A stretch of DNA of 64,000 nt, taken from positions 62,001 to 126,000 of the forward strand of contig NZ_WBVT01000003.1 in assembly GCF_009193355.1 (NCBI RefSeq), written 5' to 3'. This document shows, piece by piece, positions 30,751-41,351 of the stretch. The position numbers were made by a program, and so were the translations under genes. How positions within the stretch are numbered: position 1 is the stretch's first letter; every line of letters starts with the position of its first letter. The DNA is from Bifidobacterium leontopitheci. GTDB taxonomy: Bacteria; Actinomycetota; Actinomycetes; Actinomycetales; Bifidobacteriaceae. The notes under the pieces are model-generated. The model saw only the letters and a list, made by a program, of their open reading frames with translations, made no database searches and was not told the origin of the DNA.

Positions 30751-30798
30751 AAATGCGTCCGGCCGCCCTGACATGAGGGCGGCCGGACGCATTTTCAT
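30751..30798 (+). terminator. Rho-independent terminator before the EamA exporter gene
   Basis: The 19-base perfect arms 30751-30769 and 30776-30794 (AAATGCGTCCGGCCGCCCT and its complement) enclose a 6-base loop and end in TTTTC. It most likely terminates transcription from the BI-1 gene about 170 bases upstream. Confidence 0.88.
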
Positions 30799-30864
30799 AT
30801 GCGCCGACATTCCATGACGACGCAGCCGGCTGCCGGTCACGACGATGCGTTAGCGTGAATCCTC

Positions 30865-31857
30865 ATGAGAAAAGTTGAGCTCGCCGGTATGGGATGCCTG
30901 CTGCTGACCGCGCTGATCTGGGGTTTCGCCTTCGTCTCGCAGGTGCAGGGCATGGACTCCATGACCCCACTGTTCTTCAACGCGGCCCGGTTCACGCTCG
31001 GAGCGATGTCGCTCCTGCCATTGCTGTGGTGGCGAAGCAGACGCCAGACCGCCGTCGGTTCGTCTGCCGATGCGGCCTCCATCACCCCCGCCGAACGAGC
31101 GTCAGCGCAAATGTCCCGTCCGCGCGACGGCATCGGCGGCCTGCTGGCAGACCCGCTATGGGTCGGCGTCATCTGCGGGGTGTTCCTGTTCCTGGCCAGC
31201 ACCCTGCAGCAGTACGGCATCCTCTATGGGCGCAACGCCGGACGCGCCGGCTTCATCACGGCGCTCTACATCGTCATGGTTCCACTGCTGGCGTTCGTTT
31301 TCCAACACCGCCGGGTGAACATCATGACCGTCATCGCGGTGGCCCTTGCGGTCGCCGGATTCTACCTGCTCTGCATCACCGACGGATTCGGCTCGCTGAC
31401 CATGGCCGACCTGCTGCTGCTGTTCACCGCGGTCCTGTTCGCCGCCCACATCCTCGTGATCGACACGATGGGCTCGCGCGTCGAGCCGCTGAAACTCTCA
31501 TTCATCCAGTTCGTCACCACGGCGGCGCTGAGCTGGGCGGGCTCTCTCCTCGAGGGCTCCGTGAACTGGCAGGGCGCTGCCGCGGCATGGCCCGCGGTGC
31601 TGTACGCCGGCATAGGATCGGTGGGCATCGCCTACACGCTGCAGGTCATCGGCCAGCAATGGGTGCCGCCGACGCGCGCCTCGCTGATCATGTCGCTCGA
31701 ATCGTTCTTCTCGGTTCTCGGCGGCGCGTTGCTGCTCGGCGAGACGATGACGGCACGGGGGTATGTCGGTTGCGCGCTGATCTTTGCCGGCACCATGCTC
31801 GCGCAGGTCAGGATCAGCCGGCCTTCGGCGTCTCCTCGACCTGAGGCGCGCCGTTGA
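30865..31857 (+). CDS. EamA/DMT-family transporter
   Basis: This 330-residue inner-membrane protein has about ten hydrophobic helices arranged as two EamA repeats. The first runs from GCLLLTALIWGFAFVSQVQG, and the second from MADLLLLFTAVLFAAHILVIDTMGS to VGCALIFAGTMLAQV. The motif SLESFFSVLGGALLLGETMT near the end is typical of drug/metabolite exporters. The substrate cannot be predicted. A hydrophilic loop with [24 protein letters not shown] between helices 2 and 3 is longer than usual. Its 3' end overlaps the end of the convergent alarmone synthetase gene by 44 bases. Confidence 0.88.
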   Translation: MRKVELAGMGCLLLTALIWGFAFVSQVQGMDSMTPLFFNAARFTLGAMSLLPLLWWRSRRQTAVGSSADAASITPAERASAQMSRPRDGIGGLLADPLWVGVICGVFLFLASTLQQYGILYGRNAGRAGFITALYIVMVPLLAFVFQHRRVNIMTVIAVALAVAGFYLLCITDGFGSLTMADLLLLFTAVLFAAHILVIDTMGSRVEPLKLSFIQFVTTAALSWAGSLLEGSVNWQGAAAAWPAVLYAGIGSVGIAYTLQVIGQQWVPPTRASLIMSLESFFSVLGGALLLGETMTARGYVGCALIFAGTMLAQVRISRPSASPRPEARR

Positions 31858-32554
31858 TGTCGCGGTGGATGTTCTGCATCTGCGTCTCGATGTTCTGCAG
31901 GCTGCGCGCGCAATCCAGCAGAGTCTGCGAGTGCTCGGCCAGCTTGGCGTCCGGCAGGTCGGTCTTGTATCGCAGCGCGTGCTCCAGGCTCGCCCAATAA
32001 TCCATGGCGATGGTGCGGAACTGGACCTCGACCGGCGTATAGTGCGCACCCGACGACAGGAACACCGGCACGGCGTAGATCACATGCAGCGAACGGTAGC
32101 CGTTCTGCTTGGGGTTCTTGATGTAGTCCTTGACCCGCAGCACGGAGATGTCGTTCTGGGCCGACAGGTAGTTCGACACGGAGTACACGTCGTCACGGTA
32201 GTTGCAGATCACCCTGATGCCGGCCACGTCGAACAGGTTGTCCTTGATCGAGGCGACGCTGACGGGCAGCCCCTTGCGCTTGAGCTTGCCGATGATCGAA
32301 TTCACCGACTTCAGCCTGCGCTCCATGTGATGGATCGGGTCATGGGCGAAGCGCACCTGGAATTCGGAATCGAGGATCTCCAGTTTCGTGCTGATCTCGT
32401 ACATGGCGCCTTCATAGACCTGCATGAGGTTGACGAACTCGGTCAGCTCCTGCGTGGAGAACCGTGGCCTGTCGCCGCTGACGGCATCGAGACGCGCCTT
32501 CAGGTCATTGGTGTTGATGCGGCTTTGTCGGTCAAGTATCACGGTCACCATCAT
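31814..32554 (-). CDS. Small alarmone synthetase (RelA/SpoT synthetase domain only)
   Basis: This 246-residue protein has only the (p)ppGpp synthetase domain, without hydrolase or regulatory domains, as in RelQ/RelP-type enzymes. Motifs include DVAGIRVICNYRDDVYSV, VKDYIKNPKQNGYRSLHVI (the G-loop/substrate-binding region) and VEVQFRTIAMDYWASLEHALRYK. It would make ppGpp, pppGpp or pGpp from GTP/GDP/GMP and ATP in response to stress. Tandem ATGs at 32554 and 32551 are possible starts without a clear ribosome site. It is divergent from miaB and convergent with the exporter gene. Confidence 0.92.
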   Translation of the reverse strand: MMVTVILDRQSRINTNDLKARLDAVSGDRPRFSTQELTEFVNLMQVYEGAMYEISTKLEILDSEFQVRFAHDPIHHMERRLKSVNSIIGKLKRKGLPVSVASIKDNLFDVAGIRVICNYRDDVYSVSNYLSAQNDISVLRVKDYIKNPKQNGYRSLHVIYAVPVFLSSGAHYTPVEVQFRTIAMDYWASLEHALRYKTDLPDAKLAEHSQTLLDCARSLQNIETQMQNIHRDINGAPQVEETPKAG

Positions 32555-32677
32555 AGCCGCGAGGTTGCGGAGGAACTGAAAAATTCCTGTGCCGTCACGC
32601 TCGCGACGCCGGCGTCAGCGGGTTGCGCGGCCCCGGCCCGTCGCCGCTGGCGTGGGCAATAGTTACGATGGTGTGTC

Positions 32678-34135
32678 ATGAACGAAGACATGATGACACA
32701 GGCCGAACGCGCGTCCGTGACGGCCGATCCCGCCGCAGGCCGGATGGGGCAGGGCCGGGGCCGAGGCGTGTTCTACGTGCATACGCTGGGCTGCCAGATG
32801 AACGTGCATGACTCCGAGCGCATCGCCGGCGTGCTCGAACAGGAAGGCTATGTGCCGGCGACCGAGGAGCAGGCGGCGGACAAGGACGTCGACCTGATTG
32901 TGATGAACACCTGCGCGGTCAGGGAGAACGCGGCCGAGCGCATGTACGGCACCATCGGACTGTGGGCCGACCTCAAGCGCACGCACCCGAACATGCAGAT
33001 CGCCGTGGGCGGCTGCATGGCCCAGCTGGACCGTCAGCGCATCGCGCAGCGCACGCCGTGGGTGGACGCGGTGTTCGGCACCAAGAACATCGGCTCGCTG
33101 CCCCGTCTGCTGGACCAGGCACGGCTTGCAGGCACCTGCCAGGTCGAAGTCAAGGAGGATCTGGACTACTTCCCCAGCCAGCTTCCCGCCGCGCGCGCCT
33201 CGAAGGTGTCCAGCTGGGTGTCGATCTCCATCGGCTGCAACAACACCTGCACGTTCTGCATCGTGCCGACCACCCGAGGTCGTGAGCATGACCGTCGTCC
33301 GGGGGACATCCTCGCCGAGATCCGGCGTTGCGTGGACAGCGGCGCCAAGGAGGTCACGCTGCTCGGGCAGAACGTGAACTCGTACGGCTATTCGATCGGT
33401 GACCGGTACGCCTTCTCCAAGTTGCTGCGCGCCTGCGGCGACATCGAGGGGCTGGAGCGCGTGCGGTTCACGTCGCCTCATCCGGCGGCGTTCACCGATG
33501 ACGTCATCGAGGCGATGGCCGAGACGCCGAACGTCATGCACCAGCTGCACATGCCGCTGCAATCCGGTTCCGACCGGATTCTGCGCGCCATGCGTCGTTC
33601 CTACCGCTCCGAACGGTTCCTCGGCATCCTGCACAAGGTGCGCGAGGCCATGCCGGACGCCCAGATCAGCACCGATATCATCGTCGGATTCCCGGGCGAG
33701 ACGGACGAGGACTTCGAGGCGACGATGGACGTGGTCCGTCAGGCACGGTTCCAGTCCGCGTTCACCTTCGAGTATTCGCCGCGCCCCGGCACGCCCGCCG
33801 CATCCATGCCGCAGGTGCCGCATGATGTGGTTCAGGAGCGGTTCGACCGGCTTGTGCGGCTGCAGGAGCAGATCACCGAGGAGGAGCTGGCCAAGTTCGA
33901 AGGCCGCGACGTCGAGGTGATGATCACCGGCACGCAGGGCAAGAAGGACGCGGCGACGCACCGTGTCACCGGCAGGGAGCGCACCGGTGTGCTGGTCCAC
34001 ATCGGCGCGCCCGAGGGGCAGCCCATGCCCACGGTCGGCGATTTCGTCACCGCTACCGTCACGCATGCGGGCCGTCACAACCTGATCGCCGACCCGGACC
34101 TCGGCAAGGGGCAGACCTATCATGTCAGGCACTGA
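32678..34135 (+). CDS. miaB: tRNA i6A37 methylthiotransferase
   Basis: MiaB is a radical-SAM enzyme that adds a methylthio group to i6A37 in tRNAs reading U-starting codons. The N-terminal UPF0004 domain has three cluster Cys ([22 protein letters not shown]). The radical-SAM Cys triad is GCNNTCTFC at about residues 186-194. A TRAM domain ([15 protein letters not shown] ... [17 protein letters not shown]) ends the protein. The length of 485 residues is normal with a short N-terminal extension. The next gene, miaA, overlaps it by 14 bases and makes the i6A37 substrate, so the two steps are coupled. Confidence 0.96.
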   Translation: MNEDMMTQAERASVTADPAAGRMGQGRGRGVFYVHTLGCQMNVHDSERIAGVLEQEGYVPATEEQAADKDVDLIVMNTCAVRENAAERMYGTIGLWADLKRTHPNMQIAVGGCMAQLDRQRIAQRTPWVDAVFGTKNIGSLPRLLDQARLAGTCQVEVKEDLDYFPSQLPAARASKVSSWVSISIGCNNTCTFCIVPTTRGREHDRRPGDILAEIRRCVDSGAKEVTLLGQNVNSYGYSIGDRYAFSKLLRACGDIEGLERVRFTSPHPAAFTDDVIEAMAETPNVMHQLHMPLQSGSDRILRAMRRSYRSERFLGILHKVREAMPDAQISTDIIVGFPGETDEDFEATMDVVRQARFQSAFTFEYSPRPGTPAASMPQVPHDVVQERFDRLVRLQEQITEEELAKFEGRDVEVMITGTQGKKDAATHRVTGRERTGVLVHIGAPEGQPMPTVGDFVTATVTHAGRHNLIADPDLGKGQTYHVRH

Positions 34136-35123
34136 AATCGGTACCGATCGCGTCGTCTCCATCGTCGGACCCACCGCGTCCGGGAAGACGGGGCTGGGCA
34201 TCGCCGTCGCGAAGGCGTTGCGCGAGCGTGGGGGGCAGGCCGAGATCGTGAACGCCGACGCCTACCAGATGTACCGCGGCATGGATATCGGCACGGCGAA
34301 GCCGACGGCCGAGGAGCAGGCGGAGGTGCCTCACCACCTCATCGACATCATCGAGCCCGATGAGACGATGACCGTCGCGCGGTTCCAGAGGATCGTCCGC
34401 GAGACGATCCATGACCTGCAGTCGCGCGGCATCCGCCCGATCCTCGTCGGCGGCTCGGGACTGTACGCCAGGGCCGCGCTCGACGACATATCGTTCCCCG
34501 GAACGGACCCGGACATCCGCGCCCGGCTTGAAGAGCGGGAGAGACGGGAAGGTGCGGGCGCATTGTTCGAGGAGCTGCGCGCCAAGGACCCCGAGGCCGC
34601 CTCCCGCATGGACCCGCGCAACCCGCGGCGCACCATCCGCGCGCTGGAGGTCATCGAGCTGACCGGCAAGCCGTATTCGGCGAGCCTGCCGCGATACCGG
34701 TATGTGATCCCCTCCGTGCAGATCGGGCTTGACCTGCCGCGCGAGGAGCTCGACCGGCGCATCGACCTGCGCACTGCGGCGATGCTCGAGGACGGATTCG
34801 TCGGCGAAGTGGAACGCCTGCGTCCCCGGCTCGGGGCGACGGCCGGCCGCGCGCTCGGCTACCAGCAGGTCATCGACTATCTCGACGGCCTGCAGGACCT
34901 GGACGACACGCGGTTCGACATCGCCCAGAAAACGAAACGCCTGGCGCGCAAACAGATGGGATGGTTCGGCCGTGACCCGCGCATCCACTGGCTGCAGGCG
35001 CTCAATCCGGCGCTCGTCGACAATGCGATGGCCATCATCGCCCATGCCGATGCGGGCGACTACGACGCCATCGACGCGCAGGCGGACGCCTACACCCAGC
35101 ATCATCTGGGCGATATCGCATAG
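34122..35123 (+). CDS. miaA: tRNA dimethylallyltransferase
   Basis: MiaA transfers dimethylallyl to A37 of tRNA, giving i6A37, the substrate for MiaB. The P-loop is [12 protein letters not shown]. Further marks are [41 protein letters not shown] and RRTIRALEV. The chain is 333 residues, the normal length. It overlaps the miaB 3' end by 14 bases, and a hairpin follows 8 bases after the stop. Confidence 0.97.
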   Translation: MSGTEIGTDRVVSIVGPTASGKTGLGIAVAKALRERGGQAEIVNADAYQMYRGMDIGTAKPTAEEQAEVPHHLIDIIEPDETMTVARFQRIVRETIHDLQSRGIRPILVGGSGLYARAALDDISFPGTDPDIRARLEERERREGAGALFEELRAKDPEAASRMDPRNPRRTIRALEVIELTGKPYSASLPRYRYVIPSVQIGLDLPREELDRRIDLRTAAMLEDGFVGEVERLRPRLGATAGRALGYQQVIDYLDGLQDLDDTRFDIAQKTKRLARKQMGWFGRDPRIHWLQALNPALVDNAMAIIAHADAGDYDAIDAQADAYTQHHLGDIA

Positions 35124-35131
35124 ATGACCAG

Positions 35132-35165
35132 CTCCGGCGGCCGCGAAGATTCAGCCGCCGGAGCG
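35132..35165. terminator. Hairpin between convergent miaA and the Fic gene
   Basis: GCTCCGGCGGC (35132-35142) pairs perfectly with 35155-35165 around a 12-base loop. With no T run, it probably acts as a bidirectional terminator for two genes that meet here. Confidence 0.7.
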
Positions 35166-35171
35166 ATGCGA

Positions 35172-35975
35172 TCAGTGCGCCGGGCCCTGGCTCCATCCGG
35201 CGATGAGGAACACGCGCGTCGGGTTCGCCGGCCTCACCATGAGTGCGAACAGGCGCTCGAAGGCGCTGATGTCACCGCCGTACGCGGCGTGCTTGGCCGT
35301 CTTGTACATGGCGCGGGTCACCGGGCCCCAGTCGAGGTCCCATCCGGCGTCATGGGCGAGACGCGAGGCGAACATCCGCAGGGTCATGGCGTTGCCGCCC
35401 TTGAACGGGTGCAGATATCCGAGCTCGTCGTAGATGCGGGCGAGCTCGTGGACGAACACGTCACGGTCGAGATTGCCGAGGTTTCGTGAATCGGCCAGTT
35501 CGGTGGCGATGTTCAGCGCGCCCGTCTCGATGAGCTGGGCGGGGAAGAACGCCTCCGGATTGCGCGCCCGCGCATGGTTGTCGGTGATTTCGCGCGTGGT
35601 GTTGGACGTCCGCAGCCGTCCGGCGTCGGCGAACACGCCGTCGAACAGGCCGCGATGGATGGCGATGAGCTCATCCAGGTCGCCGCTCGGATTCCACCGC
35701 CGTTCGACCAGCAGCACGGTCCTGGCGAATATGCTGCCGGCGTGGTCGGCGGCATGATCGTCCAGACTGCCGTCGGCAAGCCTCCCGCTCACGATTCCCG
35801 ACGTCTCCCGGTCCGCCGCGTCGATCAGCCGGGAGACGTCGGCGTCGCCGCGTTCGTAGGCCTGCGCCGCACGCATTGTGGCATCACCGGGCACCATCGC
35901 TTCCAATGCGCAGTTTTTGAGTGCAAATGCGACTGCGCTCGCACGTTCCGCAGGAGTCATAGTTAGATGGTACAT
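35172..35975 (-). CDS. Fic-domain protein with altered active-site motif
   Basis: This 267-residue protein has the Fic fold: helix [22 protein letters not shown], the [18 protein letters not shown] stretch, and the active-site loop at residues 189-200. That loop reads [12 protein letters not shown], where the canonical motif is HxFx(D/E)GNGRxxR. The catalytic His, Phe, Asn and last Arg are kept, but the Mg-binding acid is Gly193, the second Gly is Ala196 and the first Arg is Met197. Classic AMP transfer may be lost or changed (inference from family knowledge). No inhibitory (S/T)xxxE(G/N) motif is obvious. ATGs at 35975 and 35960 are both possible. It is a single gene between miaA and ftsK. 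Confidence 0.85.
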   Translation of the reverse strand: MYHLTMTPAERASAVAFALKNCALEAMVPGDATMRAAQAYERGDADVSRLIDAADRETSGIVSGRLADGSLDDHAADHAGSIFARTVLLVERRWNPSGDLDELIAIHRGLFDGVFADAGRLRTSNTTREITDNHARARNPEAFFPAQLIETGALNIATELADSRNLGNLDRDVFVHELARIYDELGYLHPFKGGNAMTLRMFASRLAHDAGWDLDWGPVTRAMYKTAKHAAYGGDISAFERLFALMVRPANPTRVFLIAGWSQGPAH

Positions 35976-36052
35976 GCGCCGGGACGCCCCGCAGGCCGTT
36001 TCGACGCGAATGTCGGCAAAATGACGGGCGATGGGTAGAATCTGAAGACGCT

Positions 36053-39000
36053 ATGGCACGAACAACTTCCTCATCAGAACACAGGTCCTCCACATCCGCG
36101 CGCGGGGGGACGGGCGCGGGCGACCCTGCAGGGGACGCGCGGGGGCCCCGTCGTACATCACGTTCGACGTCGGCGCGCAACGTCGACGTCGCCGGCAGGA
36201 CGATCCGCGGCGGCGCCTCCGGGCGCGCCGCCGGGCGTGACTCCGGCGACCATGACGATCAGCCGGAGCAGGAGCCGCTGTGGAAGCGCGTCGCGCTGGC
36301 GATTCCGAGGGGGTTCGGATCGCTGGTGCGCTCCGTCGCGGGCGTGGGCGAATTCGACCCAGTCTATCGCCGTGACGGCCTGTGCTTCCTGCTGATCGTG
36401 CTTGCCGTGTTCTTCTGTGCGTCGGAATGGTTCCGCGTCAACGGCGTGCTCGGACGCATCCTGCATGCGTTCTCGTCCGGGGTCCTCGGCGTGATGAGCG
36501 TCGTGCTTCCGGTGCTGCTGGTGATCGTCGCGTTCCGTCTGATCCGCAACAGCGGCAGGAACTCGGACAATCCGCGTGTGGTGGCCGGCTGGGCACTGCT
36601 GTTGTGGTCGGTGTGCTCGGTTATCGACGTGCTCGTGGCGGCCGACGCCCGTTCGTTCGACATCGGGCTGCTGCAGCGCGCCGGCGGCCTGCTCGGCTTC
36701 ATACTGGGTTCGCCGTTGGCATGGGGGCTGTCGAAGGTGTTCGCGGCGATCGTGTTCGTCGTGGTAGGCCTGTTCGCGCTGCTGATGATCACGCGTACCC
36801 ATGTGACCGAGATCCCCGACCGCTGCCGCACCCTCGCCGCGATGTTCCGGCAGCGTACGATTCACCCCGATGTCGCGAAACGCGGCGACGGTGCGCCGGA
36901 TGACCTGCCGGCTGACGATATGCAGTTCCCGAACGAGATTCGCGTCGGCGACGGCGAGGACGACACGCTCGCCTTCGCCGAAGGCGTGCCCGCCCACGAC
37001 GGCACCGACGAGGAAACCGGGCAGGGGGCCGGTCCGCGGTCTTCGGTCGGCGGATGGCTGTCCAAGCTGTTCCGTCGGCGCAACCATGACCGACAGGATG
37101 CCGCGCTCGACCGGTATGAGGGCGACGACCCGTTCGCCCATGCCGCAAGCCGGCACGGTCAGGCGGCCGAAACGTCATTGGACGAGCACGGCAACGTGAT
37201 CCCGCGGACCGTCTCCTCCACGCTCGGCGCGGCGATGGGCGCCGCCGCAGGCGCGGCGGCGAACGCCGCCACTGCATCCTCCGGCTCCTTCATGCCGGCG
37301 GCATCGCTGGCCGCGACGTTGCCGGCGGTGACGTTGCCGGCGGTGACGTCGCCGCTATCCGGCCATATGCCGGCATCGTCCGTCGCCGATGGTGCAGCCG
37401 CGACGGGCATGTGGCAGGATGCCGCCGCATCACCGGCGACCCCAACGCCGCGTACGGTATCGTCCGACGCGGCGACGCAGGCCATGCAGGCGGATGCCGC
37501 ATTCCCGACGGATGCAGCCACGCAGTTCCCGGCTACGCCGTCCGCCGGCGCCGCCCCGTCAGTCGCCTCGTCCGCCGCCGACCCATGGGCCGCGGTGCCG
37601 GCGGCCTCCGACACGGCCGCCGCACCGACCATGTCGGATGGGCAGCCGGACGGCGGCGAGCCGATGAACCCCAACCTCGAGGAGCTCGCCCCCGCGGGCG
37701 GCGACGAACGCCCATACCAGCTTCCGGACCTCAACATGCTGTCGCACGGCCGCCCCCACGCCGTGCGCACGCCGGCCAACGACCGGGTGATCCGCGCCCT
37801 CACCTCCACGTTCCAGCAGTTCAACGTGGACGCCAAGGTGGTCGGGTTCCTGCGCGGGCCGTCGGTCACGCAGTACGAGGTGGAGCTCGGCCCCGGCGTC
37901 AAGGTCGAGAAGGTCACCAACCTGCAGAAGAACATCGCCTATTCGGTGGCCAGCTCGGACGTGCGCATCCTGTCGCCGATCCCCGGCAAGTCCGCCATCG
38001 GCATCGAGATCCCGAACGACGACCGTGAGATCGTCCATCTGGGCGACGTGCTGCGGTCCGATAAGGCGATGAGCGACCCCAATCCGATGCTCGCCGGCGT
38101 CGGCAAGGATGTCGAAGGGCATTTCGTCACCGCCGACCTGACCAAGATGCCGCATCTGCTCGTCGCCGGCGCCACCGGATCGGGCAAGTCCAGCTTCATC
38201 AACTCGATGCTCATGTCGATCATCATGCGGGCCACCCCCGAGCAGGTCCGCCTGATCATGGTCGACCCCAAGCGCGTCGAACTGTCCGCGTACGCGGGCA
38301 TCCCGCATCTGCTCACGCCGATCATCACCGATCCGAAGAAGGCCGCGCAGGCGCTTGAATGGGTGGTCAAGGAGATGGACGCGCGCTACGACGACCTGCA
38401 GTTCTTCGGATTCCGCCATGTCAAGGACTTCAATGAGGCGGTGCGCGCCGGCAAGGTGCACGCGCCGGCCGGTTCCAACCGCAAGGTCGCCCCGTACCCG
38501 TACCTGCTGGTCGTCGTCGACGAGATGGCCGACCTCATGATGGTCGCGAAGAACGATGTGGAAAGCTCCATCCAGCGCATCACGCAGCTCGCGCGAGCCG
38601 CCGGCGTGCATCTGGTGCTCGCCACGCAGCGTCCGTCCGTCGACGTCGTCACCGGCCTGATCAAGGCGAACATCCCCTCCAGGCTCGCGTTTGCCACGTC
38701 GTCGGCCACCGATTCGAGGGTCATCCTCGATTCAGTCGGCGCCGAGACGCTGATCGGCCAGGGTGACGCGCTGTTCCTGCCGATGGGCTCCATGAAGCCG
38801 ATTCGCGTGCAGGGCTCGTGGGTCAACGAGTCGGAGATCCGCAAGGCGGTCGAGTTCGTGCGCACCCAGCGCAAGCCTCACTACCGCGAGGACATCGAGC
38901 AGATGGCCAAGGATGCGGACAAGACGGCCGTCGAACCTGACGAGGAGATCGGCGACGACATGGACGTGCTGCTGCAGGCGGCCGAGCTGGTCGTCACCAC

Positions 39001-39229
39001 GCAGTTCGGCTCCACGTCGATGCTGCAGCGCAAGCTGCGTGTCGGCTTCGCCAAGGCGGGCCGTCTCATGGACCTGCTCGAGTCGCGCGGCGTGGTCGGC
39101 CCTTCGGAAGGGTCGAAGGCCCGTCAGGTGCTGGTCCAGCCGCAGGACCTGCCCGCCGTGCTCGCCTTCATCAAAGGGCAGACCGATACGTTGCAGCACA
39201 CCCAACCTCCGGCGCAGGACGAGGCCTGA
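36053..39229 (+). CDS. ftsK: DNA translocase FtsK/SpoIIIE
   Basis: This 1058-residue motor pumps chromosomal DNA through the division septum. The order is a basic, Ser/Arg-rich N-terminus (about 80 residues), four or five membrane helices (about residues 105-245), an Ala/Pro/Asp-rich linker (about 250-545), and the motor: [20 protein letters not shown], Walker [12 protein letters not shown] near residue 705 and Walker [13 protein letters not shown] near 820. The C-terminal gamma winged helix ([27 protein letters not shown]) would read polar sequences. A TAGAAT box at 36036-36041 sits only 11 bases before the ATG, so the transcript may be nearly leaderless. Confidence 0.95.
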   Translation: MARTTSSSEHRSSTSARGGTGAGDPAGDARGPRRTSRSTSARNVDVAGRTIRGGASGRAAGRDSGDHDDQPEQEPLWKRVALAIPRGFGSLVRSVAGVGEFDPVYRRDGLCFLLIVLAVFFCASEWFRVNGVLGRILHAFSSGVLGVMSVVLPVLLVIVAFRLIRNSGRNSDNPRVVAGWALLLWSVCSVIDVLVAADARSFDIGLLQRAGGLLGFILGSPLAWGLSKVFAAIVFVVVGLFALLMITRTHVTEIPDRCRTLAAMFRQRTIHPDVAKRGDGAPDDLPADDMQFPNEIRVGDGEDDTLAFAEGVPAHDGTDEETGQGAGPRSSVGGWLSKLFRRRNHDRQDAALDRYEGDDPFAHAASRHGQAAETSLDEHGNVIPRTVSSTLGAAMGAAAGAAANAATASSGSFMPAASLAATLPAVTLPAVTSPLSGHMPASSVADGAAATGMWQDAAASPATPTPRTVSSDAATQAMQADAAFPTDAATQFPATPSAGAAPSVASSAADPWAAVPAASDTAAAPTMSDGQPDGGEPMNPNLEELAPAGGDERPYQLPDLNMLSHGRPHAVRTPANDRVIRALTSTFQQFNVDAKVVGFLRGPSVTQYEVELGPGVKVEKVTNLQKNIAYSVASSDVRILSPIPGKSAIGIEIPNDDREIVHLGDVLRSDKAMSDPNPMLAGVGKDVEGHFVTADLTKMPHLLVAGATGSGKSSFINSMLMSIIMRATPEQVRLIMVDPKRVELSAYAGIPHLLTPIITDPKKAAQALEWVVKEMDARYDDLQFFGFRHVKDFNEAVRAGKVHAPAGSNRKVAPYPYLLVVVDEMADLMMVAKNDVESSIQRITQLARAAGVHLVLATQRPSVDVVTGLIKANIPSRLAFATSSATDSRVILDSVGAETLIGQGDALFLPMGSMKPIRVQGSWVNESEIRKAVEFVRTQRKPHYREDIEQMAKDADKTAVEPDEEIGDDMDVLLQAAELVVTTQFGSTSMLQRKLRVGFAKAGRLMDLLESRGVVGPSEGSKARQVLVQPQDLPAVLAFIKGQTDTLQHTQPPAQDEA

Positions 39230-39352
39230 CCTGCGCCGGCGCCGGCGCGCTGGGGCGCGGGAGACTGGTTTTCGTGATATGGGGACGCAATTGTCAGCAT
39301 TCGCGCATGTGCCGTTCATGTAACGTAGTAGTGTGCGGGTATCGTGAATACC

Positions 39353-40051
39353 ATGAGCAACGAAACAACAGTCAACGATACGGCAACAGTCACGGACGGC
39401 GCGGCGGAAGGCCAGGGGAAGTCCTCCGGCTCGCTGTTCGACGGATGGAACGCGCCGCCGAACCTCGTCACCTATTCGCGCATCGTGCTCGTGGTGATTT
39501 TCCTCTCGCTGTACATCACCGCCGGCCCATGGGGCGAGGGCAACATCCCGATGCGCTGGACGGCCGCGGTGCTGTTCATCCTCGCCGCCTCCACGGATAA
39601 GCTGGACGGCTGGATGGCGCGCAAGTACCATCAGGTCACGGAGCTCGGCAAGCTCATGGACCCCATCGCCGACAAGCTGCTGACATGCGGCGCCCTCATC
39701 GTGGCCGCAGCGTTCGGCGAGCTCGGGCCGGTCTGGCTGGGATGGGTCGTCGTGGCGCTGTTCCTCGTGCGCGAGGTCGGCATCACGGTCATGCGATTCT
39801 TCGTGATGGAGCGTCCGGGAGGCAAGGTGATCGCCGCCGCGTGGCCGGGCAAGCTCAAGACGCTGTTCCAGTGCATCGGCCTGTCGATGCTGATGCTGCC
39901 CATGTGGGTGCTCAACCCCGCGCAGACCGCCCCCATGTGGATGACCGTCTACTACACGCTCACCTACACGCTGATCTATGTGGCGCTCATCCTGTGCCTG
40001 TACTCCGGCGGCGTATATCTGGTGAACACCTTCGGCAAGCGCGACAAGTGA
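39353..40051 (+). CDS. pgsA: CDP-alcohol phosphatidyltransferase, PgsA-like
   Basis: It probably makes phosphatidylglycerophosphate from CDP-diacylglycerol and glycerol-3-phosphate, at the membrane. The CDP-alcohol signature D(x)2DG(x)2AR(x)8G(x)3D(x)3D is intact in STDKLDGWMAR ... GKLMDPIADK. About five hydrophobic helices are visible. The ATG at 39353 gives 232 residues; a GTG at 39344 is in frame. The gene is the first of the conserved actinobacterial string pgsA - cinA - clgR - recA - recX. A phosphatidylinositol-type substrate is possible but less likely given the neighbours. Confidence 0.9.
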   Translation: MSNETTVNDTATVTDGAAEGQGKSSGSLFDGWNAPPNLVTYSRIVLVVIFLSLYITAGPWGEGNIPMRWTAAVLFILAASTDKLDGWMARKYHQVTELGKLMDPIADKLLTCGALIVAAAFGELGPVWLGWVVVALFLVREVGITVMRFFVMERPGGKVIAAAWPGKLKTLFQCIGLSMLMLPMWVLNPAQTAPMWMTVYYTLTYTLIYVALILCLYSGGVYLVNTFGKRDK

Positions 40052-40065
40052 TTCGGGCGTAGCGT

Positions 40066-40647
40066 ATGAACATGGACGAATCGCCGTCGGGGATGCGTGA
40101 TGAGTCGGATTTCGAGGGCAATGCATGCGATGAGCTTGCCGGCGGGCTGCTGAGACTGTGCGAGCGCCGCGGGGCGCATATCGCATGCGCCGAATCGCTG
40201 ACGGGCGGCCTGCTCGCGGACGCCTTCGTGCGGATCCCGGGGGCGTCCCGGGTGTTCCTTGGATCGGCGGTCACCTATGACATCAGGGCCAAGGCCTCGA
40301 TTCTGGGCGTGGACCGTGACCTGCTGGAGCGTGAGGGCGCGGTCCACCCGGAGGTGGCCCGGCAGATGGCCGCCGGCGTGTCGCGGCTGTATGGCCAGCC
40401 GGAGTATGAGGGGCGCATCGTCGGGCTGTCCACCACGGGGGTGGCGGGTCCCGGACCCGATGGCGGCAAACCCGCCGGTCTGGTCTATGTGGGATGCCGC
40501 CTGCCAGGCGAGCTGACAGGCGATGGGCGGGATCTTCTGATCGCCAGGGAACTGCGGCTTGACGGTACGCGCGAGCAGGTTCGCAGGCGTACGGTGCATG
40601 GCCTTCTGTCAATCGTGAGGGAACTCACAGACGTTTCGCAGGAATAA
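40066..40647 (+). CDS. pncC: CinA C-terminal domain protein (nicotinamide-nucleotide amidase)
   Basis: This 193-residue protein consists of only the CinA C-terminal domain. Characterised homologues deamidate NMN to nicotinic acid mononucleotide, salvaging the product of NAD-dependent DNA ligase. Motifs are IACAESLTGGLLADAFVRIPGAS, GSAVTYDIRAKASILGV and VGLSTTGVAGPGPDGGKPAGLVYVG. It begins 14 bases after pgsA. The N-terminal MoCF-like half of CinA is absent, as is common in actinobacteria. Confidence 0.92.
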   Translation: MNMDESPSGMRDESDFEGNACDELAGGLLRLCERRGAHIACAESLTGGLLADAFVRIPGASRVFLGSAVTYDIRAKASILGVDRDLLEREGAVHPEVARQMAAGVSRLYGQPEYEGRIVGLSTTGVAGPGPDGGKPAGLVYVGCRLPGELTGDGRDLLIARELRLDGTREQVRRRTVHGLLSIVRELTDVSQE

Positions 40648-40707
40648 AACCGACGTCTGACGGTTGATGAATGTAGTATCAGTCGGACAAGGCGAAAGGA
40701 GGGTCCC

Positions 40708-41217
40708 ATGGAGATGATGACCCGAACTGGTGAACGGATGGACACGACGGGCATTCCGGTCGTACAGGCCGGAACCGCGCGTATGCGCGATTTGACCCCG
40801 GCGCAACGCCGTGCGGTGCTGTTCGCCCAGCAGCAGGTGCTTCGCGCGCGCGCCGCGAAAAAGGCCAAGGACGAGCGTCAGGCGGAAATCAACCGCATGC
40901 GTCTTGCGGAGGACTCCTTCGAGGAGAAGCCGCAGCCGGTGGTCGCGCCGCAGCCGGTCGTCCGCCCCGAAGGACGTGACGTGTCGTTGCGTGAGGCCAT
41001 CGGACATGTGCTCCGGGAGTTGCGGACCCACGACAACAAGACGCTTCGTGAGGTCAGCGAGAAGGCCGGCGTGTCGCTTGGATACCTGTCCGAGGTGGAA
41101 CGTGGCCAGAAGGAGGCCAGCTCCGAGCTGTTGAGCTCCATCGCCGGCTCCTTGGGGGTGACCACCGCGCAGATGCTGCGTATGGTGGCGGATTATCTGG
41201 ATGCGGTGAGCCGTTAG
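40708..41217 (+). CDS. clgR: XRE-family regulator, ClgR type
   Basis: The 169-residue protein has a charged N-terminal part and a Cro/CI-type helix-turn-helix at about residues 95-150 ([14 protein letters not shown] ... [40 protein letters not shown]). That stretch is the hallmark of actinobacterial ClgR, an activator of Clp protease genes (known from Streptomyces, Corynebacterium and Bifidobacterium breve). The N-terminal half ([29 protein letters not shown]) is an extension over the core. The ribosome site AAAGGAGG is strong. It lies between pncC and the DUF3046 gene and is ended by a 22-bp hairpin. Confidence 0.9.
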   Translation: MEMMTRTGERMDTTGIPVVQAGTARMRDLTPAQRRAVLFAQQQVLRARAAKKAKDERQAEINRMRLAEDSFEEKPQPVVAPQPVVRPEGRDVSLREAIGHVLRELRTHDNKTLREVSEKAGVSLGYLSEVERGQKEASSELLSSIAGSLGVTTAQMLRMVADYLDAVSR

Positions 41218-41237
41218 CCGTCATTGGCAGGCGAGTT

Positions 41238-41286
41238 CGGCGGGGCCGTTCGCGGGCATGGGCAATGCCCGCGAACGGCCCCGCCG
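41238..41286 (+). terminator. Perfect 22-bp hairpin after clgR
   Basis: Arms 41238-41259 and 41265-41286 are fully complementary with a 5-base loop (GGGCA). No T run follows. It is placed 20 bases after the clgR stop. Confidence 0.8.
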
Positions 41287-41351
41287 TATGCGCGGGGTGC
41301 GCCGCTGATGATGCGGGGCGATGGACGCGCGGCCGGGTACACTGTGATGCC

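Noticed and set aside
36053..36300. Truncated start for FtsK after the basic N-terminus
   Set aside because: Basic, Ser-rich N-termini are common in actinobacterial FtsK, and no better ribosome site exists before the first membrane helix.
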